NCBI GenBank assembly: GCA_963662155.1 | Contig: OY759266.1 | Span: forward strand, 54,493,510 to 54,557,509 | DNA length: 64,000 nucleotides | Source: Lamellibrachia columna | Taxonomy: Eukaryota > Annelida > Polychaeta > Sabellida > Siboglinidae | Direction: 5' to 3' | In this document: piece after piece, positions 22,151 through 33,734 of the stretch | Position numbering within the stretch: position 1 is the stretch's first letter | Layout of the letters: the number at the start of each line of letters is the position of its first letter | Translations under genes and position numbers: made by a program | The notes under the pieces: model-generated | Told to the model about the DNA's origin: nothing | Seen by the model: the letters and a program-made list of their open reading frames with translations, nothing else | Database searches by the model: none

Positions 22151-22175
22151 GTTGGAATTACAGAACCACAGTGTC

Positions 22176-23028
22176 GTAGTCTCTCTATCTCCCTCTCAAT
22201 TTCCCTCTCCCTCTCCATTTCCCCCTCCCTCCCCTTCCTTCCTCCCTCCCGCCTTCCATGCCTTCTTCCATCCCTCCATTCCTCCCTCCCTCCCTCCCTT
22301 CCTCCCTCCCTTCCTCCCTCCCTCCCTTCCTCCCTCCCTTCCTCCCTCCCTCCCTCCCTCCCTCCCTCCCTCCCTCCCTCCCTCCCTCCCTCCCTCCCTC
22401 CCTCCCTCCCTCCCTTCCTCCCTCCCTCCCACCCTCCCTCCCTCTCTCCCCTCTCTCCCCTCTCTCCCCTCTACCCCCTCTCCCCCTCTCTCCCCCCTCT
22501 CCCCCTCTCTCCCCTCTCCCCCTCTCTCCATCTCTCTCCCACCTCTCCCACCTCTCCCACTCTCCCCCACTCTCTCCCTCTCACCCTCCCTCCCTTCCTC
22601 CCTCCCTCCCTTCCTCCCTCCCTCCTTCCCTCCCTCCCTTCCTCCCTCCCTCCCTCCCTCCCTCCCTCCCTCCCTTCCTCCCTTCCTCCCTCCCTCCCTC
22701 CCTCCCTCCCTCCCTCCCACCCACCCACCCACCCACCCTCCATCCCTCCCTCCCTCTCCACCTCTCCCCCTCTCTCCCCCCTCTCCTCTCTCTCCCCTCT
22801 CCCATCCTCCCCTCTCCCCTCCTCCCCTCTCCCCCTCTCTCCCCTCCCCCCTCTCCCCTCTCCCCCCTCTCTCCCTCTCCCTCTCTCCATCTCTCTCTCC
22901 CCCTCTCCCACCTCCCCCACTCTCCCCCTCTCTCCCTCTCTCCATATCTCACTCTCTCACTCTCTCCCTCCCTCCATCTCTCCCTCCCTCCATCTCTCCC
23001 TCTCTATCTCCCTCCCTCCCTCCCTATT
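22176..23028 (+). repeat. CT-only tract (CCCT/CTCC microsatellite complex), unit A
   Basis: About 850 bases are made almost only of C and T, mainly CCCT and CTCC repeats with subarrays of CCCTCT and a CCCA patch near 22,718-22,737. The opposite strand is pure AG. Such tracts can form triplex or G-quadruplex structures. All long proline/serine/leucine or glycine/arginine/glutamate frames here are repeat artefacts. The unit B tract is much shorter. Confidence 0.95.
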
Positions 23029-23562
23029 GACGTGCCATCAGGAGTCAATCGTTCCAGCATTCAAGCATTTCATTTGCATGCGACCCAAAAACATTTGATT
23101 TATCAAATTCACAAATGTACGATCAAGTGCATGCGTAATTCTTTGAATATTTATTATTGTTAGATTCACTTTCTCAAGTTCATAACATGCCTTTAAAATA
23201 AAGTTCTCTGAAGTGAGCTGTATCTTCAGCAGGTTATGAAATCGTTGTCTGACCTATGAATCCACTTTCACAAGGTGCTCTTTAAAAAAGTGCTATGTAG
23301 GTCAACTGGTCAATGCCTGAGCTGTTGTTTATGCAACATGAAAAGACCAACTCGTCTGTAGGTTGGTGGCTTCACAGATTACCTGTTCATTGAAACATAT
23401 TAAACAATGCAGACAAATGACTCCCTTGTGTTGTGTTGGCACTATTGGGGTGGAATCCGGTGGCATCGCATTGCTTTAGTAAACAGCAGCAGTAATATTG
23501 ACAGATGTGACATTGATGACAGTGGCAATGCCCAAATGACAATAACAACAGTGGCAATGACA
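23029..23562. other. End of unit A; no gene recognised
   Basis: Flank of the CT tract, shared with 32,018-32,545. No gene or named element is seen. It ends at the tandem duplication junction. Confidence 0.6.
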
Positions 23563-23574
23563 ACTAGCGGTGCT

Positions 23575-24490
23575 TTTCCTCTTTGTTCACTGCTGTTCAT
23601 GCGTTAGGGTCAGGTAAAATATTGTCGAGTCACTCTTTCTGTTGTTTCTTTCCATACTTTTCTATCGGCCACCCCCACTCCATCTTTCATCTTCCCCCGA
23701 TCTTCTCGTATCCCACCTCACGCAGTCCTTCGATCTTAGTTGTTCGCTTCCCCATTTCTTGCATCCTTGATGTTTTTCACCTTTCTCTTCCACTCTCTTT
23801 ACTAGTATGTCTGCATCCATCCTTACCATGTGGCCTGCCCATCTCACCTTGCTTCTCACCAATCTTCCCGTTGAACTGTCTTGTTGCATCACATCTTTCC
23901 TCAGGTCGTTCATCCTTCTTTCGTCAACCCTCTTTGTTCATGTTATTCGACGAAACTAGAACCAAACTTGCAGCTGCTGTTGTTGTTCTGTCAACGCCAC
24001 TGTCTCCAGATACAGATTCAGGCATGCTTGTGTAACACAAGCTCTCATGACTTTCCTTTTCAGCTTTATCAAAATGTTTCTGTCCAACATGACCTTTCCC
24101 CGAGCATTCGCTCCCTGTTGTATCCGGCATCGCATTTCTACCTCTGAATGCCCATCCTCACTAACCATTCCTCCAAGTTACACAAAGCCATCCACTTGGT
24201 TGATCTCCTTTTCATCCAAAGTAATGTTCAAGTTCTCTCTCTGATGTCAAACCCACATCACTTCTGTTTTCTCCCGGCTCATTATCGGTCCGTGGTTCTT
24301 GAACACCCTCTTCCATTCCTCCAACACTTCCTGTAGTTCATGTTTTTGTCTGCTATCATGGCCAGATCGTTTGCATACATCCCCTTCATGAAAACATCCT
24401 TCATGCTGATCTTCCTGCTGATTAGTGCCATCACCATGATAAATAGTAAAGGGTTACTTCCTTGCCTTTAACCGATGTTAACTGGAAACT
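23575..24490 (-). mobile_element. RTE-like LINE C-terminal relic, unit B
   Basis: Nearly identical to 14,560-15,480. It lacks a few bases of unit A (for example CTCCCTCTAC after CAACATGA near 24,090), which shifts the local frame. The minus strand keeps RMDADILVKRVEEKG, STGRLVRSKVRWAGHMV and the EVEMRCRIQQGANARGK region. Confidence 0.7.
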
Positions 24491-24885
24491 CTTCCGACAA
24501 CCCAGATCAGATTCCACCAAAGCTTCCCAGGCCCGGAGACAGTGGTGGTCAACAAGGACTCTCATCACGACCACACAGTTAATATAAGCTGGTGTACTGA
24601 CAGGACAGTAGTTGGTGTAATGCTGGTATCGAGATGGAAAAAAGGCAGCCATAATTATTATCTTTATGATGACATAGAACACAAAATAAAATCTTTTAAA
24701 AATGTAATCCCCACCCCCGGGGACCCATATGGACGGTTCCCCATTTGACCCTCCATGTTCGGCAGAAGGGGAATAGGACCAATATAAACTTCTTTATATG
24801 TTAGATAGAGTACACAGAATATGTGTATGCAGACATTGAAAACTAAAGTTGATTGAGTGTTGTTGTTTCTGCGTCCTACCTACAG

Positions 24886-24975
24886 ACATGCAAAAGTTCC
24901 CGCTGCGTATGAAGGAGAGATACCATAGTAGGGACTGTGTTACAGCCCTCAGTGTCTATCTCGCCCCCACAACGG
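24886..24975 (+). pseudogene. KCTD3/SHKBP1-like exon E5, unit B
   Basis: Identical in translation to the unit A exon at 15,877, with the same acceptor (CTACCTACAG|) and donor (ACGG|GTGAGT). It is open and in phase with E6 (25,169). Confidence 0.8.
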
Positions 24976-25168
24976 GTGAGTCTCCCTGCTTGCTACATTT
25001 GACTAGAATGTTAGAACTAAACGTTATGAATTCTGACTAATTCATAGAAACTACACTTATGACTAACGTCTCATTTAGATGTGTTGATTATATTTGTTAC
25101 GCTAATGTGCAAGTTGCTCCTTTGAAGCAGGGCTGTTTTGGTATTGTCCATTGCTTGACTGTTTTCAG

Positions 25169-25338
25169 CCCTGAGTGGGAAATGTAGTGAGATAGCCTAC
25201 TGGACAATTTCGGGAGCTGCGCAGATGATTCTGCAGCAACCAGAGTCAATTGGACAGGGCCACAGCTCTTCAAAACGTTCTCTGTACACACCAATCCCAT
25301 CACCAGGGTGATGTTTTCAACGAAGCATTGCGTCTCTG
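25169..25338 (+). pseudogene. KCTD3/SHKBP1-like exon E6, unit B (same frameshift)
   Basis: 170 nt with the same one-base deletion at GGACAGGGCCACAGC as in unit A, so the lesion is ancestral to both. The donor is TCTG|GTAGGT here against GTATGT in unit A, and both are usable. Confidence 0.8.
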
Positions 25339-25642
25339 GTAGGTCCAATTCTCAAGTATGTTTCTTTGGAAAATATTCAAATATACCCGGAAAAGCTTTG
25401 TTTCATGATGATGACCATGTCACGTTTATGGGTTGATTTTTAGTGGGCCATCAATTACATATACTGTGTCATCCACAGTTCTATAAAATAGACAAGTAAA
25501 AGCTTGGTTTTCTTTTCAAGTAATCCAAATTGAAGCATTGATTATGATCATATCAGCTTTTGTTTGATATGACGCGGCTTATCAGTATCAGGTCCTTGAA
25601 TAATTGAAAGTGAATCACTGTTGCTCACTGCTGTGTTTGCAG

Positions 25643-25798
25643 TGTGCTCTGAGTACAACCATGTACATTCGTGGAACGTGACCTGATTCCTTGGCATGAC
25701 CAGCACACAGGCCGGCTCAGTGGCCTTGGCATCATTCAAGTTTATCTCCAAAGAGAGGGTGGAACCACACCTTCAGTATATCCACAGTAACAACTTTG
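25643..25798 (+). pseudogene. KCTD3/SHKBP1-like exon E7, unit B (same stop codon)
   Basis: 156 nt with an intact acceptor (TTTGCAG|) and donor (TTTG|GTAAGT). The reading is CSEYNHVHSWNVT, TGA at 25,684-25,686, then FLGMTSTQAGSVALASFKF and ISKERVEPHLQYIHSN. The shared TGA shows that the stop arose before the 9-kb duplication. Confidence 0.8.
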
Positions 25799-27300
25799 GT
25801 AAGTCACATTGACAGGATCTAGAATTACAAGAATTAGATATTTCAGTAAATTAGATTATATATTAAGATACGTAATAACTTTTTTATTGGAAAACTGGAC
25901 ACCCCTTTTTTGTGGACTAGCCCGTTATGAGAAGAAGAATGTTGTTATTTAGGAAAAGAAATAAAATTCACATTCGAGGAGGCACCTAAAAATTTGCATT
26001 TAATCAAGTTACTGAACCAGCAAATTACATTGTTCACTGATGTTATAATAACTTACTATCAACTAACAGTAATTCAATTATACGCTTTCATCTGCAAAGA
26101 CAGCCGAAAATCAACTTCGGTAATTGGACAATTTGCAGACATTCTGTGTGTAATGCAGTAGCAGAACAATATCCAGGATATACTTCTGAAGAGATATTGT
26201 CTCATAAACAGTATTTCTGGAATATAGTCCGTGGAGTTAATGATGAGATATTGTCCATATAATATTGGTAGGTATACAATCAGAGAGATGCTAACTTATA
26301 TGAATCGTACATTGTTAAACTTTTACTACTTGTCACGCCACTGCATTATTAGCAAAAATCCTTTCCGTGGTTGTGCGACTGGGTCAGCGAACATACAATG
26401 ATTCGTGCAACTCTTCTGCGCACCGCTGCTTTCGGGGCATTGTTTTTGGAATTACATGCATTCTGGTTACATGGTTATATTGAGTAGGATAACTTATTAC
26501 TATTTTCTGAATTGTATCACATGTAAACAAAGGAAAGAGGCATTTGTTTTAATTTTACAATGACACTAAACATTCAAACACTACCACAGCCAGTCACTGT
26601 GGAAATAGTGCATATAACACTTTTATAACATTTCACCAATAATTATTTATGAATTGGAAGGTATATTTTATGTGCTAACTCCATTTTTACTTGACAACTG
26701 TTATAGCCTGCGTACTATCATAATATTTGCATGTGTGTATGTATATTATTATTCAGGCAATGTTTCGTCCATATTTATATGGACGAACCAATATGGTACG
26801 TAACTCCTTATTTCGGTATTTTATTCATGGTTAGAGGTTTAACATTCAACTTGTTGCTGCGTTCGATCAGAATCGTCCAGGCATGACTTATCTTTGATGT
26901 CCTCGACAGTCAAAAGAACACAATGCCATGGTTAGCAACCTAAACTGACTTTGCCATGTACTGTCAGGGCTATCAAACATGACAGAACTAAAAACACGAG
27001 GGAAGGAGTTGAGACCGAACTGCCCCAGGTATATGGGTGGCTGTCTTGCCCCAGGGTGCACCAAGATAGCTTTTTGGGGTATTTTTACTGCTGCAAATGT
27101 TCATCCATTTATGGTCGTCGGCACACTGCTTCAAATGTTCATCCTATCATTACACTATTATTCAACAGATGTATAATATAGATGTAATGTTTGTTCGAGT
27201 TAGAATTATATATATTTTTGGAATGGAACCATTGGTTGAGTCAGACAGAAAAGGAAGCATTTAACTAGACAGGTTTTCTTACACCTATGTGTAACAAGAT
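25799..27300 (+). repeat. Intron downstream of E7, unit B
   Basis: Counterpart of 16,790-18,262 with scattered substitutions. No gene is seen. Confidence 0.6.
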
Positions 27301-27304
27301 ATTT

Positions 27305-27540
27305 GTAATTTTTGTTGGTAACATATTCACATGGCCTGCATTAACAGAAACTGTAGAAAATTTTTCCCATTCATTTATTGACCTTTGGGAGGATGAAATG
27401 ACGACATCTGTTAATATCATTCCAGACACAATGGGTCAGCTGTGGACTCCATCTCTCGTGAGTAGGACATCACCACGAAGAAGTGAGTTGGTTGTTGTGC
27501 ACCAATCAGCTGAGATTTTCCCAGAAGCATATGGTAAGTG
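27305..27540 (-). mobile_element. CR1-type LINE 3' coding tail relic, unit B
   Basis: Counterpart of 18,265-18,490. The minus strand again reads QRSINEW-K-FSTVSVNAG. The extra 46 bases just upstream on the plus strand (27,265-27,312) are original sequence lost from unit A. Confidence 0.6.
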
Positions 27541-27719
27541 AGCAAGGAATATATATTTAGACTGAATTAATATTACACCATTAATTATTTCAATACTATG
27601 CGGGAAAGTTCATTTTGGCAAAAGTGTACCCTGTACGTGAAAACGCCCACATACAAATGTATTTATTATTACCTTTGTTAAATTTAATGTATGTAAATGT
27701 TATAACTTATTGTAGTATT

Positions 27720-28745
27720 TAAAAAATACCGTTGCAGTCGGGGGTCCAACATAATGAAGATATTGCCACATGGTTTCTCCTGGAAGTGTTTAAGGACAAT
27801 CAATGCAGACTGTTCTGGCGACACAGCAAATGATCAAGTGTTGACTGAATTAATACCATTCAGTGAACCATGTGTAGGTGTTAAATCTGTTATTGACCAC
27901 ACTTGAGCGGATCTACACACTGGGTAATGGGTCCAGGAAGTGTATGGAAGGAGGCCATTTTCTTGGTGAAGCTATCTGCCGCATTTGATACCATTGGTCA
28001 CAGGACAACTTATTAAAAGTGTGTCAATGTGGTGTGGCATATCTGGAACAGAGCTGGTTCTCATAATATTTAACTGATAGATACAAAAGAATGAAGATAG
28101 CGAATTGTTTCTCAGCTACGCTCCCTACTTCACGTAATGTTCCTCAGGGTGTTTAACTCTCTACGCTACTCTACTTGGCTCAGTTATCCAACGTCACAAC
28201 TTGGATCACCAAGTGTATGCTAATAAATCACAGACCTATGCTATTTTGGCTACATGAGATACAAATCACTTCCAAAACTAGTTCAGGGATTGTCTCCACA
28301 AAATCTTCCATTGGATGAAAGAGACCACATTAAAGTTAAATGCAAGTAAATCCGAGTTAGTTATTATTGGCGGGGTAAATTTTGCATGTCTATTTGAATC
28401 GATTAGGTGTGCACAATATGTTGCAAGACGTTTCCTTATGTGTCAGACTTTAGATTGCATGTAGAGAAGCACAGTAAAATCAAAACGTGTGGAAAGCATT
28501 AGCTTAACAGTGTCACCTGGCTGTTCTTCGAAGAGAACAAATTTGCATGTGTGCTGGAGTGCCATCAAACACTAATATTATATAGCCTTTTTGTTCTGGG
28601 AGTGACGTAGAGTGATATAATGAAAGCATTGATTTACTAAAATGCAAGGAAGGACATCAACGTAATAATTTACATGTAATTGATTACGGATTGACAGACG
28701 TTAGCTACGATGACAATAAAACTGATACCGATTGACCAACTAATG
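27720..28745 (+). mobile_element. L2-like LINE reverse transcriptase relic, unit B (longer)
   Basis: This copy has the motifs of 18,660-19,250 and also the following segment, which reads KIFHWMKETTLKLNASKSEL then VIIGG (28,303 on), the expected post-YADD region of L2-type RTs. Unit A lost this part by a deletion between ..CTCCACAA and CTAATGCGAATC. Stops and frameshifts show it is long dead. Confidence 0.65.
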
Positions 28746-30514
28746 CGAATCGAGAATAATAACCTGAATTTGAATATGTAATGATCGATGTTCTTTTGTT
28801 TAAAAAATAAGAGTCCAATGACGTGAGTGACACTTAGCATTATCTGCCATTTGGTTGCACCTCCTATCGGTCGGTGGAGAGACCAATCCACAGTCACCGA
28901 GTCTCTTATGGTTACTTTTCGCGCAGCTCTCAGGGGAGAGATTTGTCGGCCCCCAGACCATTCTGTAGTTCTCCACCCAAACTACTGACAATCCCTATAT
29001 GTTAAGCTTGTAACCTCTTATGACAACACGTCTACCCGTTTATATAGTAGGTAAACCTTTTTAGCTGAATTTGTGGTGTGAACACTTGAAACAGGTTAAC
29101 TTTACATTTAATTGATATAACAACTACTAATTAAACAATTTAGTTAATTAGAATGTTTGTTATATGGCATAGTTCATGTTGTAATGCAGCAAAGTGTATA
29201 ACATGCATAAATAATATTACTAGTCTATGTTATTGATATTGAATTATGTAGAACTAGTGGTGAACAGTATGCGCATGCGCCGGAAGTGATCACTCTAAGA
29301 TGGCGTCTACTAGAACGTTGGCCGTGTAATTGATATCAACAACCCTACAAAACCTTGTCTTAGGAATACAACACACTCCAAGTGGAAGAGGTTTATTATA
29401 TTGGCAATAGTATCATCGAACAGTTGTGATAACTGGTATGTCTGTTTATCATCTATGCATCTAGCAATTCCCACCGCCGTTACTTTGTTGAACAAATGCA
29501 CATAACTGTTATGTTAGCCAACAATAAGCCAAAACGCCTAGAAAGTGTCTCGTCTCCTTGCCGGCAACAGTCTAGCCAAATTTTCGTGCGACTGATACAC
29601 AGTCATGAGTTGCATCAGAAGCAGAAAAACATAGTTGTCACTAATAAGTAATCTGTCCCAATACATTATTCAAAACTCCATATGAAATGATCAATCGTTT
29701 GTAGAATGAATAAAATATGTATCAGAATTAATACCATATCAGATATGTGTACTCCGTAGTATAGATATTATTTATCTACAAAGCCAAATAATGTTTATAC
29801 ACAAACCTTCCGCATTCTGGTAGGTCATAAAGTCCCTGTTTATAATGCTCCTTTTGTTAGTAGCTGTCTCGAATCATCTCTTTCTTCACCAATTTCGTCT
29901 GACTGGCTGTCAACGCAATGCATTTCTACCTATCTAGATGATATCAGCTTTTACAGAGAACACCACAGGAAGCACGCAGCGTGTGCTATTGATATACAAC
30001 GTATGTTGAAGCAGATAACAGGCACGCCAACACGGATGTAGCACACGAAATGCTGTCTTGCACACTCCTCCATATTTCTCCAATTGATCATTCTTCAGTC
30101 ATGGTAGGCCGTACACCGTATACCAATTTTTGGAAGAAGAATCACCAACTTCGCATGGATTGCTATATAAGACACGCTAAAGAACTCCCCGCATGCTGGC
30201 TGGTAAACAGGAATGAACCATTGTGGTATGTTGTGTATGTTGTTGTATGCTGGCGGAGGTAATCAACGAACCACGACAGGCATTGTCCATGCGCTCGGAC
30301 GGCGTTGTCCTGTTTGCATCAGATAATCTTTTGCAGCACCACGCCTTGACACCTGTCAACGCCCTGAATGACGTTGTAATCCTCACTTAGAAGAGCAATT
30401 TCTATGTCGCAATTATTCTGGTATCCTAATTGTATCGACACATGCGTGTTGTTCTATTGAGGATACGTAATCGTTCTGTTTACAGCAATTTTCTCAACAT
30501 GGTTACACAAAAAA
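28746..30514. other. No gene recognised (unit B)
   Basis: Counterpart of 19,251-21,029. A small insertion TATGTTGTTGTATG near 30,236 and other short indels separate the units. No coding region is seen. Confidence 0.5.
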
Positions 30515-30835
30515 AATAATAGTACGCATCAGTTAGTGTACGTTCAGTGTTCAAAGTGTTTTACACTTCACCCCCTAGCACACCTGTTCATTCCAACTCC
30601 ATCTCGACTTCTCTGGGAAGCACTCAGTCATGCTGCAGTTACTGCTCGAAGACCATTCGTACGTATAATCACCACTGCATATAGCCATGTACTCATTTAT
30701 ACAAACGAATGAGCTGTGGCAACGTTCGGTGAAACAAATTGCCAAAGCTTCGAAACGGCAGTAAGACGGTTCAAGCTAAGGTTTTCACGACTGGGAGCCT
30801 GACGTTCTATCTGGAACGTTAACACGCCCCATTCG
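30515..30835 (-). mobile_element. tRNA-headed SINE, reverse strand, unit B
   Basis: Counterpart of 21,030-21,340 with the same B box and tail on the minus strand. Just beyond it, at 30,880-30,920, unit B has one extra copy of GAGGCAGCGCGGGAGGGA, a fresh slippage difference. Confidence 0.6.
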
Positions 30836-31289
30836 ATGGGAGAGAAGGAGAAGGGTCAGAGAAGAAGCGAGGGAGGGAGAGGAGGCAGCGCGGGAGGGAG
30901 AGGAGGCAGCGCGGGAGGGAGATATGCCGTTTGTTTGTTAATGCTGACAAGTACAAGTGTTTAGCAATGTTTAATATGGCCATGGTTCGCACCACGCTGT
31001 AGCTTCCTCATGCGCGCATCTTACTGCTAACACTAGTACGAAAAGTTAAATAATAAACTGCGCAAAAACAAATGTTGCAACATAGGCCTCTATAGCTCAA
31101 TGCGCGTACCAGCTCATATCACGTCATGTAGCTTTTATTAAACGTCGGCAGGGGAGCGTGTCTGCGTATCAGTGTTTGTTACACACGTGTATCCTGGTAC
31201 GAAGTCAACACTTGTGTCGCACGCGGTGTCTATGATGGGGAGCGTTGAATGCTATATCAAAGATGATTGATTGTTCGTTATACTGTTTA

Positions 31290-31640
31290 CTGCTTCACTT
31301 GACCTGGATGGAGGCAGAGTCTTGTAAGAGCAGTTGCTGTAGACGTGGGCGAATGGATGAAGATTGGATGACGTCGAGCAAGACAAATATGTACTTGGGC
31401 AGCGGTTTGATGCTGCCGAGCGCCGTCGTCATGTAGTTCGCTGTCGTCGATGAACTGTTGCATCAAACATACGACAACATTGTCGCCGTTGTCGAAGCCT
31501 CCTATTTTCGAGGCGCCGACGTCGTCGCGATCACCGACGTAGAGACGCAATCCCAACTCGTCCTCGGCGTGTTTCAACAGTTGCCTGCAAACTTAGCGCG
31601 AGATTATCGCGAAGCCGCCCTGGCAATAGACAAAGTTAGC
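31290..31640 (-). pseudogene. TIR-domain-like fragment, unit B (longer)
   Basis: From 31,577 down the minus strand reads KHAEDELGLRLYVGDRDDVG, ASKIGGFDNGDNVVVCLMQQ, FIDDSELHDDGARQHQTAAQ and VHICLARRHPIFIHS. GL+LYV.DRD followed by a VVV.L.Q.FI.SE strand resembles TIR boxes 2 to 3 of MyD88/Toll-like proteins. Upstream, VCRQLL is preceded by a TAA where unit A has GAA, so this copy is broken. No start, no other domain and no splice sites are visible. It might instead be read from the plus strand (FRGADVVAITDVETQSQLVL). Confidence 0.35.
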
Positions 31641-31675
31641 GGCGTGTTGGATTTACAGAACCACAGTATCGTAGT

Positions 31676-32017
31676 CTCTCCCTCTCAATGTCCCTCTCCC
31701 TCTCCATTTCCCTCTCCCTCTCCATTTCCCTCTCCCTCCCTTCCTCCCTCCCTCCCGCCTTCCCTCCCTCCCTCCCCCCTTCTCCCCCTCTCCCTCTCTA
31801 CCCTTCTCTCCCCCTCTCTCCCCCTCTCCCTCTCTCCATCTCTCGCTCTCCTTCTCCTCCCCCTCTCCCCCTCTCCCCCTCTTCCCCTCTCCCCCTCTCT
31901 CCCTCCCTCTCTCCTTCCCTCCCTCCCTCCCTCCCTCCCTCCCTCTCTCCCTCTCTCCCTCCCTCTCTCCCTCCCTTTCTCCCTCCCTCTCTCCCTCCCT
32001 CCCTCCCTCCCGCCCTA
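31676..32017 (+). repeat. CT-only tract, unit B
   Basis: About 340 bases of C and T repeats, less than half the length of the unit A tract. The flanks (CAGAACCACAGT.. and ..CCTATTGAC) are the same on both, so the difference is repeat expansion or contraction after duplication. Confidence 0.95.
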
Positions 32018-32768
32018 TTGACATGCCGTCAGGAGACAATCGTTCCAGCATTCCAGCATTTGCATGCGACCCACAAACGTTTGATTTATCAAATTCACAA
32101 ATGTACGATCAAATGCATGCGTAATTCTTTGAATATTTATTATTGTTAGATTCACTTTCTCAAGTTCACAACATGCCATTAAAATAAAGTTCTCTGAAGT
32201 GAGCAGTATCTTCAGCAGGTTATGAAATCGTTGTCTGACCTATGAATCCACTTTCACAAGGTGCTCTTTAAAAAAGTGCTCTGTAAGTCAACTGGTCAAT
32301 GCCTGAGCTGTTGTTTATGCAACATGAAAAGACCAACTCGTCTGTAGGTTGATGGCTTCACAGATTACCTGTTCATTGAAACATATTAAACAAAGCAGAC
32401 AAATTACTCCCTTGTGTTGTGTTTGCACTGTTGGGGTGGATTCGGGTGGCAGCGCATTGCTTTAGTAAATAGCAGCAGTAATATTGACAGATGTGACATT
32501 GATGACAGGGGTAATGCCCAAATGACAATAACAACAGTGGCAATGACAGTTGTGGCAGGATGTTTCCAAAGTGCATCAACTGAAGATTTCCCTCGACAAG
32601 CGTTAGCCATGATAGGGGAGTAAGGCAACTGTGTTGTTTTTTATTAAAGATGCAAATCAGTAGATGTAAGTACATGTTTTGGTTATGGCAATGTCTGTGT
32701 ACATTATACAAACATCTGCTGGGAATTTGTCTATGTGTGTACTCATGAGATATTCATGATATTTCTAC
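32018..32768. other. Lead-in to the last array copy; no gene recognised
   Basis: The first 530 bases match 23,029-23,562. From 32,545 it resembles 13,035-13,160. No gene is seen. Confidence 0.5.
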
Positions 32769-32769
32769 C

Positions 32770-33080
32770 ACACAATGATCGAACGCCAGACTCGGCTGAG
32801 GGAACCTGGGTTCAAATCCAATTGCTGCCGTATCAAAGCTTTGACAATTTTGTTCCCCCACATTACCACAGTTCACCCAGCTGTAAGTGAGTACCCAGGT
32901 ACAGACAAATGTGGAAATGTGAAAGAAAAATCTTCGCACAGTAATTGCAGCATTGCTGAATGCTTCCCAGATAAGTACAAAAGGTGTTGGAATGAACAGG
33001 TCAGCCAGGGAGTTGAAAAACTGTTGAAAAACTGTTAAGCACGTTGAACAATCCCAAGGAGTGGATACAGTGCTGTGTAA
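32770..33080 (+). mobile_element. tRNA-headed SINE upstream of E1, copy 4
   Basis: Same position and order as at 13,175: B box GGGTTCAAATCC (near 32,809), core CAGCTGTAAGTGAGTACC, and tail TTGAACAATCCCAAGGAGTG. A short direct duplication, GTTGAAAAACTGTTGAAAAA, lies near 33,013. Confidence 0.7.
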
Positions 33081-33115
33081 ACATAAACCTGCCTTTACTT
33101 GAGGTCTTTTTACAG

Positions 33116-33221
33116 GTGCTGCGGCAGCCAGGAACAATTTTGGTGGACAGAGAGTGAACAATATCAAGGGTCACTTCAATCGGATCGCGCTTGCCTATCC
33201 CCACTTTGTGTGTTGGTACAG
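33116..33221 (+). pseudogene. KCTD3/SHKBP1-like exon E1, copy 4
   Basis: A 106-nt open exon, TTTACAG| to TACAG|GTTGG, reading (G)AAAARNNFGGQRVNNIKGHF then NRIALAYPHFVCWYR. It is the copy most like the inferred family consensus. Its E2 partner is gone: the region that should hold E2 (compare 14,010-14,430) is deleted at about 33,618. Confidence 0.65.
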
Positions 33222-33734
33222 GTTGGTATCATAAGTAGACATAACTGCCTTGGAAGCAGGCCAATCATGATGCTCTTGCAAATTCATTGGATTATGAGTG
33301 GAACAGACATTGCAAAAACTGTAACAATGAATTGTGGGGGAGGGGAGAATGTTACATTAGATTGAGAAACTAACTTTTACAGTTGTTCTAATAAATCAGT
33401 ATTTGCGCTGAGTAGTAATGGCTTATGTTTTGGTAACCAGATTGATTTGTTTAATGTTTTTATTTATACTTTCACTGTACATCCTTCTTGTCAAAGGATA
33501 TTTGATTTTTATGAGCATGCTGTAGTCAAGAAGAGTACGTCGTTTATATGAGTACAACCATATGGTAAAAGGCATATTGCTCAAACAGAGATACATATGA
33601 GAGATTGATTTTGTAAATATTCAGCAAATATTCTATTGAAATAATGTTTTTTCTCATAAGCAATTTATACACTGCTTATGAAAATGTTGACCATATTATT
33701 GGATTTATTAAACATAATTTTTTTTACCAAACTA
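33222..33734 (+). repeat. Intron after E1, copy 4, with E2 deleted
   Basis: Collinear with 13,609-14,010 up to GATTGATTTTGTAA. It then jumps to sequence matching 14,425 onward (TATTCTATTGAAATAATG). About 420 bases, including all of E2, are missing. Confidence 0.7.

Larger units (their letters stand above)
14537..23562 (+). repeat. 9-kb tandem duplication, unit A
   Basis: The sequence from ACTAACGGTGCTTTTCCTC (14,533 onward) to 23,562 is repeated directly from 23,563, with very few differences by eye. The junction reads CAATGACAACTAGCGGTGC, joining the unit end (CAATGACA..) to the unit start (ACTAACGGTGC) over a few shared bases. Unit A lacks about 483 bp near 19,235 present in unit B at 28,300-28,745, about 46 bp near 18,256, and about 48 bp near 22,010. 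It retains about 73 bp near 21,770-21,845 that unit B lacks. Confidence 0.9.
23563..32545 (+). repeat. 9-kb tandem duplication, unit B
   Basis: Direct repeat of 14,537-23,562. It keeps sequence lost from unit A (about 28,300-28,745, 27,265-27,312 and 31,447-31,500) and lacks about 73 bases near 31,290. It ends at CAATGACA, after which the sequence continues as GTTGTGGCAGGATGTTTCC, the lead-in of another array copy. The original order across the breakpoint is therefore preserved on the right side. Confidence 0.9.

Noticed and set aside
22002..23163. Long proline/serine/leucine frames, and glycine/arginine/glutamate frames on the other strand
   Set aside because: They are translations of the CT-only tract. 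Only the short non-repetitive part before 22,170 has coding-like features, and those favour the minus strand.
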